Assembly: GCA_038093975.1 (NCBI GenBank)
Contig: JBBPTG010000020.1
Location: 1-64,000 of the forward strand
Source of the DNA: Chalciporus piperatus
Lineage: Eukaryota; Basidiomycota; Agaricomycetes; Boletales; Boletaceae
DNA: 64,000 nucleotides
Direction of reading: 5' to 3'
How positions within the stretch are numbered: position 1 is the first letter of the stretch; each line of letters opens with the position of its first letter. The notes under the pieces are model-generated. The model worked only from the letters and a program-made list of their open reading frames with translations, searched no databases and had not been told where the DNA came from. Of the stretch, positions 54,240-64,000 are shown one piece after another. The translations under genes and the position numbers were made by a program.

Positions 54240-55920
54240 CCCAGTGCACCAACTGGCCTATCTGTGTTCAAAAACAACTCACCGACATCCCAAACGACCT
54301 GCCATTGCTCCGAGCAACTCACCCGCACCCAAACGAGTTCTCAGCAACCCAATCGGCCCTCCAGCAACCCAATCGGCCCTCCAGCAACCCAATCGGCCCT
54401 CCAGCAACCCAATCGGCCCTCCAGCAACCCAATCGGCCCTCCAGTGATTCAACCGGCCCATCTATGCCCCAATTGACTCATCTATGCCCCAAGCAACTCA
54501 CCCACACCCCAAATGAGTTATCAGCACCTCAAACGAGTCACCAGTGACCTAATCAGCCCTCCAGTGGTCCAACCGGCCCATCCGTGCCCCAAAACAACTC
54601 ACTGACATCCCAAACAACTCACGTACGCCCCGAGCGATTCACCTACCGCCCAAACAACTCACCCATGTCCCGAGCGACTCACCCGCACCACAAACGAGTC
54701 ATCAGCGGCCCAACCGGCCCATTAGTGCCCCAATCGACTCACCTACACCCCGAGCGGCTCACCCTTGTCCCGAGCGACTCACCCGCACCACAAACGAGTT
54801 CTCAGCGACCCGAACGGCCCTCCAGTGGTCCAACCGGCCCACCCATGCCTCAATCGACTCACCTATGCCCCGAGCGGCTCACCTATGCCCCGAGCGGCTC
54901 ACCCATGTCCCGAGCGACTCACCCGCACCACAAACGAGTCATCAGCGACCCAACCGGCCCATTAGTGCCTCAATCGACTCACCTACACCCCGAGCGGCTC
55001 ACCCATGTCCTGAGCGACTCACCCACACCACAAACGAGTTCTCAGCGACCCAAACGGCCCTCCAGCGACCCAAACGGCCCTCCAGCGACCCAAACGGCCC
55101 TCCAGCGACCCAAACAGCCCTCCAGCGACCCAAACGGCCCTCCAGTGGTCCAACCGGCCCATTTATGGTCTGATCGACTCACCGACGCCCCGAGCGACTC
55201 GCCCACACCCCAAACGTGTTATGATCTCTCACAACACAGCGGGGACTTTAGGCAACACTAAGCCTATGCGAAGGATATGCTGAGTACTAAAGCTTAATGA
55301 CAGTGAAGTCACAAATGGATTAGACTGGGATCTGTGATAAGTACAGGGCTACTTATATACTATTGAGCAGTGCGCACAGACCAACAGCCGAATAAGGAAA
55401 TCAGAAAGGAAAAGATAGATAAGGTAAATGGGACGATAGATAAGAAAAGGTACCAGGTACGGATTAGGGTCTAGACCATGACATCATTGCTGACTCATCT
55501 AAGTCTGGACCTTTGTCACGTGACCTGAGTATGTAATAGTCTTACGTAATGCTACAGGGACTACCGGAGCGGATTAAGATGAATCCGGCTTGACCCCTAA
55601 GTTGTAGACAAAGTCCATTGTTCGAATACCATCGTAGGCAAAAGTTTGAAAAGTTTTTAAATACTATAACAAAACGAGTTCTCAGCGACCCAAACGGCCC
55701 TCCAGTGCTCCAACCGGCCCATCCATGCCCCAATCGACTCACCTATGCCCCGAGCGGCTCACCCATGGCCCGAGCGACTCGCCCACACCCCAAACGAGTT
55801 CTCAGCGACCCAAACGGCCCTCCAGTGCTCCAACCAGCCCATCCATGCCCCAATCGACTCACCTATGCCCCGAGCGGCTCACCCATGGCCCGAGCGACTC
55901 ACCCGCACCACAAACGAGTT
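54240..55920. repeat. Satellite of 20-bp units in 120-bp higher-order repeats
   Basis: The basic unit is about 20 bp (for example aatcggccctccagcaaccc, repeated five times from 54350; and cagcgacccaaacggccctc, repeated from 55034). In most of the array six variant units form a 120-bp higher-order repeat: caaccggccc, aatcgactcacc, agcggctcaccc, agcgactcaccc, aaacgagttctcagc, aaacggccctcc. Because 120 is divisible by 3 and stops are rare, all three plus-strand frames stay open; this is not evidence for a gene. A solo LTR B interrupts it at 55217-55671. Confidence 0.9.
55217..55671 (-). repeat. Solo LTR, family B (copy B3)
   Basis: A 455-bp LTR, plus strand tgttatgatctctc...ctataaca, with a perfect 5-bp duplication aaacg (55212-55216 and 55672-55676). 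It sits within the satellite. TCACGTGA is intact at 55516-55523. No internal sequence is left. Confidence 0.95.
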
Positions 55921-56185
55921 AAAAAACGCGGCGGCTCCTCAGGCTGGCCACTCATCCAGTCCGAGGACGACAATGGACAATGGACAACGACAGGAGTTAG
56001 ATACTACTCATAGATACTAGTACAAGGAATAAATATATTTTATTCTACTACTTGTGAACATGCAAAGAGAATTTCGCAAGTACAGAAGACAGAGGCTGGT
56101 AAAACTTTTGCTTCTGTACAAGTTCGTACAGAATCGAGACTCTGTACAGTGCTGTGGCTATGCTGCACAGAGGGGGACCTTTCTG

Positions 56186-56437
56186 TCATACTGTGACAGG
56201 TGTAACATGCTGTGCAGAGTGCCACAGCACTGTGCAGCTCACTGAGGATTTGCTGATGTGGGCTAACAAGCCCTGAGTGGTCTTGAGGCGTTTGGAACAT
56301 ACCGGACAGGTATATGGGTCTTCTTTAACATTGAGAGCATTGAGAAGAGTCTGCATCGTGGTCTCTGGTAAAGGAAGATGTAAGATCAGTGATGCGCGCC
56401 CACCTGGGGAAATGTGAGAGTCATAAAACGGCGACAA
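56186..56437 (-). pseudogene. Short zinc-finger fragment (Plavaka N-terminus-like)
   Basis: A short frame contains YTCPVCSKRLKTTQGLLAHISKS, a C2H2-type finger like the N-terminal finger of Plavaka transposases. Nothing further of a transposase is seen nearby. It could be an isolated remnant or chance similarity. Confidence 0.35.
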
Positions 56438-56676
56438 AAAAGGACACCTGCGGCTGGCCAGGACCTGACAAAGCTGAGCCCAAATGACAAGAAAAGTAAT
56501 GAGTCCTTGATTTCATAGCGATGTCTGTAGCGAACACGGTTCCACACTACTGAGGATATAACGACGAGTCACGACCCAGTCAATCCGATGAACAACGATA
56601 AACTGAAAGGATAAAGAAGGCATAAGAGACCGTGAAAACGAACATCAAAGGAACTGGAGTCTGGAGCCAATACTCT
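56438..56676. other. Downstream region of the FunK1-like gene
   Basis: Short non-coding stretch after the stop codon of the FunK1-like gene; no terminator signal recognised. Confidence 0.4.
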
Positions 56677-59406
56677 TTATTTTCCTCCCGACGGCCCAGC
56701 TCCCTTCGTCTGGTCACTACGACTTCGCTTCGCATTGCCTCTGCCCAATGGCGGTTCCAAAGTACGCTTCAAAGTACTACGTGCCCCCGTCTTCGTCTTC
56801 GAGGTTAGCTGTGAGTGGCGTTGAGGGCCAGCCGGAAGGCGTATGACCTCAGCGAAGTAGCCATTGTACTCCTTGCGAGCCGTTGTCTCTTCCGCATTGT
56901 GCGGGCGATCGTGGTGAGCACTTTGGGCCTGGTACATCTGGTACAAAATGTCCATGAATTTCTTGTGGGTAATGAGATCCTCAGGCGTTGATTTCGTGGG
57001 TCGGAAGTAAGCCCAGAGTTTTTTCATTCCTTCAACAAACTCAGGGCCACCGGGTCCTTCAACGAAGTAGGGGCTGATAGGATTAATGACCGTATCCTCA
57101 TTGGCCAGTTTTCTCCATTCGTGAACACCCACCGCAGTGAGCTGGAGTGATTCTGAGTCCACCGCCCACGTAGGAACTGCAACACTGCGACTATCTTGAC
57201 CGTAGAGACAGGGAGCCTGAAAAGGTTCCTTTGAGGGCTTATTGGTTGTATGGTTTATAGCCTGAGGTGGCATACTCATGTCGGTGGCAGTGGTCATGGT
57301 GGTTGTGGTGGACGCAGTGGTGGCAGAGGTGGCAGAGGTGGCAGAGGTGGTGGTGGGCGCAGAGGTGGTGGTAGACGCAGAGGTGGTGGCAGGAGTCAAC
57401 TTGAAGGGAGTAGAACCCCATGCCCTTTTCTTCCCATAGGGGCCAGATATATTGACGCATAGCTCCCACAAGACCCAAAAGAAGGATTCCAGATCGTGCT
57501 GCACTTGGTGCTTCACTGTAGCCTCGGACTTCATAACTCGAGCAAAAAGGAGCGAAGTTGCCATGTAGGGATAGGTACCCTGGAAATACGCTGAGCGAGA
57601 TCAAGGGCTTGGATCAGGAGATCTCACCGTCACGAAGCCTTCTTTTCCCTGCCTGTTCTCCCCTCCGCCACTCTGCTTGGATACATCCTGTCCAGACCCC
57701 CAATCGCCCATCATACCGGGGCGCCAAAGGTATTCCCCATTCTCTTTCCACTCAGGCACTGCATGAGCAGGAAGTGCAGCAACCCGGATCCAAATATTGC
57801 CCCTGCTGACGTCGCAATGAAGAATATTTTTTCGCAAGCCATTATAGTGACCTGTATTTAGGAGTTAGTGCCTCTTCCGCCAGCAATGGTATGAACACCT
57901 TACCGACGAGAGCGCCCATGAAAGCTAATAAAAACTCCCGACGACAAGAAAAGTGCTCGATCAGAATGCCACAGGTGCGGGACACAACGAGGATGTGCGA
58001 GCGTGATTCTACTTGCAATGGACTTCCGTCCTCTGTCCAAAATCTTTGTGCAATATGGGAAGTCATGTCGAGTTTGTCAGGCGGCCTCTCGTATGTCCGG
58101 TCACCGTCGGGATAGGGAGGCTGGGGGTTTGGATATTGAATTCGCTGCCATTCACATGTGATAGGAATGCCGGGAAGATGGATTTGGTCGTCCCATTCGT
58201 GAGCTACTGGCAGACAGTCCCGGAAAATCCCGTATTTATCCTCAGGACCAAAAATCGCTTTCTCGTCCTCAGGAATGTCCACAGGAATGCGAGTGTTGAG
58301 CAGGTGATTAATGTCAATGTCGTCTAGCCAGTCAGCGGCAGGCCAACACTCCTTCAACATGGCTTGTTGTTGCGTAATTTGCTGGCCAATGTGAAATTTG
58401 CCCTCGCAAAGGGTCACAACTGTGCCCTTGCCTTCCATGCCTTGGGCTTGGAAGATCGGGCGAATAGTGGCCAATGTGAGCTCCTCAAGCCCGTCTAGGA
58501 CCTCAGCATTGACGTCTGTATCAGAAGGATTTGGGAGTGGGGCATCCCGCTCGGCAACGCAGGGTAGAGGTATGGTCACGGTATGCTGTGGTGCGGGGGA
58601 TGCTACGTTGTATCGATGATTGAACCCCGTCCATATGTCTGTTCCGTGTGAGTCGGCAGCACTAATGGTAAGCAAGATGTGGATGAAAAGGAGAGGCTCC
58701 TCGTGGATATTGAAAGGTTTGGTGAATATGGTGCATCCGCGAATGAAGCAAGCAACTGTTAAGTCGCTTCCACAAAGCGACATGCCGACGTAGAAGCGAC
58801 GGCCAAATTGGCCTGGTGTTGCCAGGCCGGCGATTTCCATCAGCTGCGAGAGCGCGGACTGTTGAAGAGTAGTGCTGGAGGCGTATTTGACCTCGCAGTA
58901 CGACAAAATGCAGGCAGCAGGAGCGTAGGTGGTGTTCCCAAAGAATCGGTGCACAAGCACAACATCGGGTTTTCTGTTCTCGCTGTTTACAGCTTGAGAA
59001 TGACTTCGCCATTGGAAATCACTCTCGCGGACTTTATTGTTTGCCCGGAGTGCAGCAGTAATGATCTGACCGGACTATCAGCTTTCAGTGATTTCCTGGT
59101 ATCTGGCAGTCTCACATTATTAAAGGCCTCCGCGTCCACTGTTTCACTACCCGGAGTCCCGGAGTCCAACTTTGTCCAACGTGTCGTATATAGGGATTTC
59201 TTTTGGCAGGCAGCGAGGACGCGCTGAAGGGCCAAGGATGGTACCTCACCCTGGCGCCGATATGGCTCAGGGAGAGCGACGTAAGGGAAGACACTGAGGG
59301 GTTGTACGTTGAGGTTGGCCACTGGGCCCCTCACTTCTGCATTGGTGATGGGATCAATCTCGTCGTGCTTGAATGGTTTGATGGGCATGTTTGAAGGGCG
59401 TTGCAT
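56677..59406 (-). pseudogene. FunK1-type fungal protein kinase with one frameshift
   Basis: This is a kinase of the FunK1 group, expanded in mushroom-forming fungi. I start it at ATG 59406. Exon 1 has an N-terminal domain (HDEIDPITNAEVRGP) up to VILKL, where one base appears to be missing near 58990; the sense continues in another frame VNSENRKPDVVLVHRFFGN. Introns with good ends: 57903-57852 and 57627-57580. The catalytic loop is HCDVSRGNI (HRD-type Asp present), followed by GTYPYMATSLLF and HDLESFFWVLWELC, all FunK1 signatures. The C-terminus has a Thr/Ser/Ala repeat (about 57280-57400) and a basic tail KRSRSDQTK. The frameshift could be a sequencing error, in which case the gene is functional. 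It is probably a cellular gene. Confidence 0.82.
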
Positions 59407-59694
59407 TGAACGGATCTTGGAGGACAATGAAAATTCAAGGTGCAGAATGGAGAAGAAAAACTTACTGTGTGGCGAGTGGTAGGCGTATCCGCCTCTATCT
59501 TGCTGAAGGGATGCACCTCTTCGGCATTTTCCATCCTGGTTGTTGACAGCCCCACCACCGTATCCGAACACAATTCTAGTCTATTAGAGTTGCCTGACTG
59601 CTGCACCAACAAGCGAGCTCAGCGAACCTGATAGGGAACGACTAAAGGACGGTTTTCTGTAGTAGGGTAAGCGTGTGCGATAGAAGCGCACGGC
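59407..59694. other. Upstream region of the FunK1-like gene
   Basis: Non-coding DNA between the kinase start and the MULE-like element. An open frame to 59571 exists but does not splice in phase onto the kinase. It probably holds the FunK1 promoter. Confidence 0.4.
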
Positions 59695-59703
59695 CCAGCA
59701 ACC

Positions 59704-59805
59704 TAGTCTGGTGACCAGACCTGTCTATGAGGCAAGCCGTCGATAGACGGTCTGGTAAAATCCGTCAAAATCTTGGAGGCAGCGCGGATTCCCAGAGTCA
59801 TGTGA
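59704..59805 (+). repeat. Left 102-bp TIR of the MULE-like element
   Basis: The TIR itself contains the palindromic segments tctggtgaccaga and ccgtcgatagacgg, possible transposase-binding or fold-back structures. Confidence 0.9.
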
Positions 59806-60509
59806 GCTGGAGCCAATGAAAAAACGCTAATTTTACGCCTGTAAATTATTTGAAACCTCAATCTCGAAAATAAAGCACCAGGCATGATATTGATGTGCTA
59901 CTACCTGCGACCCATGTAGAATATATCTCGACACTCAAAGACCGGATAAGACACTTAGATGCTCTCTATTCCATAAGTCTATCAATTCCGGTTGTTACCG
60001 ACATCTTACCGTATTGTCAGAGCAACTGAGCACGTTCAATTGCAATGAGCTCCCTTAGTTAGCCATGATGATATGGAGTTGGTGGTTGAATGCGAGGAGT
60101 TTATCACGAGTTGAGAAAGTGAAATCGGAGGCATCAAGTAGTACCCATTGTAACATTGGTATAAGTAACTACCTGCTGTATCACCCGTTTTAAACCTGTT
60201 ATTCTCCGCTGTGGTTTGTTTGCTACGCAGTCCGAAGGATACGACGGAGTATCGAGGAGCGGTCCTTAACGACACCATTTCCGGGGTGATCAAGTCGATC
60301 GGTTGCCGCAATGTTACCTTCACTGAATCCATTCCTGGTAAACCTTCTTCGTCACGAGCTCGACCACATGGGGTTCCATCCATTGTGTGGTTTTCTCACA
60401 GCCTCGGTTGTTGTCGTAGATAATGTCTAGGAGCTTCACAATTTTCCCCTGTCGTTTGGGCTTTCGGAAGGGTATACAACCATCGCGATGTGAGGATTGA
60501 AAATCTTGA
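59806..60509. other. Non-coding part of the MULE-like element
   Basis: No gene recognised. A minus-strand open frame at 60036-60383 (115 codons) has no family features. It may include the 3' end of the HsbA-like gene. Confidence 0.35.
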
Positions 60510-61046
60510 TCATAAAATCGAGAGCAGAGATTCAATCGCTACGGTGAATCTCTTATGTCCGTTGAATGCGTGGCGCACCAAAAACTTCGTGATGTTCTCC
60601 GCGTATGTAGTATCGTTCTCAATGACTGAGTAGCTCACAGTGAGATAGCCCAAAGTGCTAGACACTACCGGGGCTGACGCTTGCAGCACCGCAACTATTG
60701 CTGCGCCATCAGTCTCAGATATCGCCCGTCCAGCCTGAAAAGAAGAGGAGGTGAAGAGAGCAACTGACATCGTTGGAAGCCGTCAATATGCCGCTGTGGA
60801 TTCCGAGACCCGTCGCAAGGATGCTCTAACCCACATACAGCATCAGTAGTGTTCAATCACTGAGGGTAAATAAATGCATACTTCGAAGCTCACTGCATTG
60901 GGGCTCTTGAAGAATACATTTAGCGATGCATTTAGCGAACGGACTTGAGACTCGACACTGTTAATGTCATTAACCACCGCCGACGTGGTAGTCGGGGAAG
61001 CAATCGCGCTTGTAGCGAGGGAGATGGTGAAACCGAAGAAGACCAT
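60510..61046 (-). CDS. HsbA-like secreted surface-binding protein
   Basis: Three exons (61046-60882, 60825-60769, 60734-60510) with phase-0 introns of 56 and 34 bp. The first 17 residues (MVFFGFTISLATSAIAS) look like a signal peptide. The mature part reads VVNDINSVESQVRSLNASLNVF, then ILATGLGIHSGILTASND, then AGRAISETDGAAIVAVLQASAPVV. Alternating helices with the SExDG block are typical of HsbA / cell-wall galactomannoprotein domains, secreted proteins that bind hydrophobic surfaces or the cell wall. The C-terminus after ITKFL is uncertain because a further intron (gtgcgc...cgtag) is possible. The gene lies wholly inside the MULE-like element. The 34-bp intron is unusually short. Confidence 0.7.
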
Positions 61047-61336
61047 TGGTGTGCATTGGAGAGTGTCGGGGTGAGTGAGCCTTCGATCAATTAGGACTTC
61101 GTCTGGTGATAGATATTCTGATGTACTGGATGCTATGGCTCCTTGAGCTGGTAGACACCATGGTACACCCATAGATCGTGGTGATTACGGCTGAACGGCG
61201 GGAGCGTCGACTGATAGAGTGGATAGTTGGTGTGTAGACTTGAAGGTACAATGCACTTAACGGTGTTAACTTGGTGTTAACCGACACTTATCCTCGTGCA
61301 CGTGGTCGCAGACAAGTCCAAAAAAGGCTTGTCTGT

Positions 61337-61438
61337 TCACATGACTCTGGGAATCCGCGCTGCCTCCAAGATTTTGACGGATTTTACCAGACCGTCTATC
61401 GACGGCTTGCCTCATAGATAGGTCTGGTCACCAGACTA
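61337..61438 (-). repeat. Right 102-bp TIR of the MULE-like element
   Basis: Inverse of 59704-59805 with one A/G difference, followed by the duplication ccagcaacc. Confidence 0.9.
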
Positions 61439-61472
61439 CCAGCAACCCCATCCACTGCAGTTGTGAGAGAGA

Positions 61473-61497
61473 GTGTGTGTGTGTGTGTGTGTGTGTG
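61473..61497. repeat. (TG)n microsatellite
   Basis: About twelve TG dinucleotides preceded by a short GA run, upstream of the dioxygenase gene. Confidence 0.95.
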
Positions 61498-61604
61498 CTC
61501 GGCTAACCAGCTCTTCCAGAGAAAAGTTGGTGACCCAGGTGAGTTCAGCCGTGCGAGTTGGTCGCACACGCTTAGAGCTCGGCTAACTCTTCCACTTCCA
61601 CAGC

Positions 61605-64000
61605 ATGAGCATGCAGGCATTTTACTTTAATCCTGCCGAGGTCAGAGTACTTTTGGAAGGTCTCAGCTCTTTATCTCCCTCTCCACTTTCGGCTGAGCTT
61701 CAGGAGCGGCTCAGTAATGAAATCAGCACCCAATTCGAAACAACGCCCGATCAAAATGCACAGCACAGCGAACCGGACGGGGACTCGGAGCCGGAGCACG
61801 CTCAGGCTGAACGCGAGAGGGGTTCTCCTTGCCATCGGAATGGTTTGGTGATAGCGGTTCAGCCGCAGTGGCAGGCCAGGAGCTATGTAGGCCAGTCATC
61901 CTGTATTGGTGCTAACTCATTGCTGTCTGCGCTCGCTGCATCCCATTTCTCTTCGGCGACCTACAATCCCCGCCCGTGGCTCCAGTCCATTCGTGATGCC
62001 GCTACACACGCCATCCGCAAAGCTCCCGATCATGACTCCGAGTCGGACCCACTGGCAATGATAGTCTGGCGTTGTGTGTCCCTCAGAAGCAAGGACGTTG
62101 GGACTGCTTTCATCGCCATGTTGTCCCTCATCCAGCTGGCATTTAATTGTGAAAGGTAAGTATTCTATTCTATTCTAGTCTTTTTTCAACAGACTGATTC
62201 ATGTCCTTTCAGAATATGTTCCGAGTCTGCCGGCCCTACATCGCTCAACCAGTTGCATGAGCAACGTATTGCCCACCTACCATATGCTCCAGCAGCACGA
62301 ACATTCACGGAGTGGATTGCGTTCGGCAAGCGATTCGCCCGGCTTGCTGCAGGCGGTACTACCTACCTTCTGGTTCTCATCGCTGGCCTAAACCTCCGCT
62401 TCGAAGTCTCCAAGACCACCCACCAGATTGCATATTCCGCTGGAGAGATGTTGAGAAAACCTAGCATGGCCAAACCCGGTGAGTATCTCCTTGGATGTGG
62501 AACGCCATTGATGTCCTGACTCTGGGTGTGTTTTAGCATTAAGACAGCTCATCATCGCTTCCATAATCCCCACTATCGCCCAAATGCGCAAAGAACTTCC
62601 GCTTATGCTGGAGCTAAACAACCTGGGTCTGGTGGACGGTGGAGATTTGAATGTATCAGATAGACTGTTCGACAGTCTGCGGCAGGAGTAAGTTGATCGA
62701 TTTGTCCACGATAAGAAGCAGGCTCACGAGGTAACTTCAATAGAGCTTTTGTATTACCGAAGCGCAGCAAGCTGAGTGCTTGGGCGGCATGCACGGCTGA
62801 GGTCAATGTGGATGTGGCCGTTCTTGTACTATCCCACGAAGTTCTGCAAGGTCTATCACCTGTCCAAGTGTTACAATCCGGCAGTTCCTTCTCTACACAT
62901 CCGTTGCCAACGCCGAAACCAACACCGACGCCTTCATCGCCAGGATCTCCTCAGATGCGTCCCTCCCCTCTCCCGGACCTGCAGTTTCCGGTCATCAAGA
63001 TGCCGACTACATTTGATCCCAAGTCCTCCGTCAATCGACTCAATCCATGCAGTGCCAAGCATCGAGCCCGAAACGCGATCTGGACAGATATGCAAAGAGA
63101 GGCGGCAGCTAAGGGAACAGCAGTCCGGGATCCGCTGCACCTCGCGACCCTAGTAAGTAGGCTCAGTTGGGAGTCAATTGCTAGGTGTTAAACCCCCTTC
63201 GTTCCAAGCTGGAGGACTTCTACCCCAAGGGCTATAAGAAGCAGCCCAATGAATACATCTGCATTCCAACGACCTCTTTCGAAGGGTAAGTGAATTATAT
63301 GACTCACCTGTACTCTCTAACGCTGAACATCAGAGCACTTGACATACGCAACGGTGATGGAAGCCTGATGGTTTTCATTTGTAACGCCATGCCCATGCGG
63401 CTAAAAGAAAATCTTGCGGCCAAACTCTCCGCCTGTCTGGACGATGACAATCTTTGGCAACACCGCAACAGCAGAGATGGCGCACCCTTCCGCTGCCTGC
63501 ACTTCTCCTGGTATAATCGATACACGACCAATGTGAGTGACTAGACACTAGTATTGATCTTGACGACGGATTTTGGCTGCTTAGGGAGAAGGAACACCGA
63601 GTGCTGTCCACCCTCATGAGCTTGAGCGAACGGACGTCTCGCGTACGAACACATGGCAGTTTCTGCCCTACATGTCCCGGGATTTCGACCAGAACAAACA
63701 GCTTTATGACGATCTCTCCATGGCTTTCAAAGATGTATTTGTGTGGATTGAAGACGTGGTAAGTCACATTCGTCGATAAGGATAAACTAAAACTCTGAAA
63801 CCAACAGTTACGCTTGAACCTGCCTGCAGAGTACAAGGCGATGATAGAGATCGTGGAGTCCCTTCCGGGACAGCCAGGAAGTCTGGTCTCGCCGTTCATT
63901 TCATTCGTGCTCAATATCAACGTGTGCACGCAAGGCCACCGCGACGTCGGCGACAAGAGCCTTTGCCTGGTACTTGCCATTGGCAATTTCATTGGCGGTG
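61605..64000 (+). CDS. TET/JBP-like 2OG-Fe(II) dioxygenase (3' end outside window)
   Basis: A multi-exon gene: 61605-62155, 62213-62478, 62537-62687, 62744-63152, 63209-63285, 63334-63532, 63585-63758 and 63808 to the edge. The seven introns of 48-58 nt have GT/AG ends and keep the frame, giving 673 residues so far. The first about 600 residues are not recognised (an acidic N-terminus, helical segments, a Pro-rich linker near 62910-62960). The last exon reads VSPFISFVLNINVCTQGHRDVGDKSLCLVLAIGNFIGG. This matches the start of the double-stranded beta-helix of TET/JBP dioxygenases, with the iron-binding H-x-D as HRD (His 63937-63939, Asp 63943-63945). TET/JBP enzymes oxidise 5-methylcytosine or thymine in DNA. 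The distal His and the 2OG-binding Arg would lie beyond the edge, so activity cannot be judged. Another 2OG-Fe(II) oxygenase family is the alternative. Confidence 0.72.

Larger units (their letters stand above)
59704..61438. mobile_element. MULE-like element carrying an HsbA-like gene
   Basis: A 1,735-bp element with 102-bp terminal inverted repeats (59704-59805 and 61337-61438; I see one mismatch) starting TAGTCTGGTGACCAGACC, and a perfect 9-bp duplication ccagcaacc (59695-59703 and 61439-61447). Long TIRs plus a 9-bp duplication are the hallmark of Mutator-like elements. No transposase is inside; instead it holds an HsbA-like gene. This is the structure called Pack-MULE in plants. Confidence 0.85.

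Noticed and set aside
54264..55261. Pro/Ser-rich frames of up to 225 codons in the satellite
   Set aside because: All three forward frames are open over the same DNA because the period is a multiple of three; there is no frame preference.
59466..59571. Upstream exon for the FunK1 gene
   Set aside because: Splicing at the GTAAGT near 59465 joins the following exon in the wrong frame.
1..64000. CRISPR arrays, rRNA and tRNA genes
   Set aside because: No array of identical repeats with unique spacers and no rRNA or tRNA signature was seen; the sequence is eukaryotic.

Overview
This window looks like a transposon-packed piece of an Agaricomycete-type (basidiomycete) fungal chromosome. The grounds are spliceosomal introns of about 48-58 nt, Plavaka-type transposases, a FunK1-type kinase, chromodomain Ty3 retrotransposons, and a TET/JBP-like dioxygenase at the right edge. 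I saw no rRNA, tRNA or CRISPR array. All family names come from reading motifs; no database search was possible.

Left part (1-24176): nested mobile elements. A Plavaka transposase (minus, running off the left edge) with a divergent partner gene lies next to a copia-type gag with its LTR. The copia copy sits inside the gag of a Ty3 element (family A, copy A1), and A1 sits at the 5' end of a CACTA-like transposase gene (about 7742-13200). That gene carries a solo LTR of family C in its C-terminal repeats and is followed by a small coiled-coil gene. A second solo LTR C, an internally deleted Ty3 element of family B (B1), a coiled-coil gene fragment, an internally deleted family A copy (A3) and a truncated non-coding element (X2) with a 70-bp minisatellite follow.

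Middle (24177-50046): a Ty3 element D with one long gag-pol frame is split by a 3.7-kb foldback-like element E whose arms are about 0.9 kb. Next come a decayed protein kinase, then Ty3 element B2 (minus), which contains a complete family A copy (A2, 37962-47375, TSD taagg). A2 itself contains a 2.35-kb TIR element X1 and has an extra zinc-knuckle ORF after pol.

Right part (50047-64000): a second Plavaka transposase carries a 700-bp hAT-type insertion exactly at a splice donor. Then come a 20-bp/120-bp satellite holding a solo LTR B, a FunK1-like kinase gene, a MULE-like element (102-bp TIRs, 9-bp TSD) carrying an HsbA-like gene, and the 5' two thirds of a TET/JBP-like 2OG-Fe(II) dioxygenase gene.

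How it fits together: most of the window is an archive of insertions, internal deletions, solo-LTR formation and CpG-type decay (CGA to TGA stops, TCACGTGA to TCACATGA). The likely cellular genes are the decayed kinase, FunK1, HsbA (inside the MULE) and the dioxygenase. The dioxygenase may be relevant to the methylation-type decay of its neighbours, but that link is inference.
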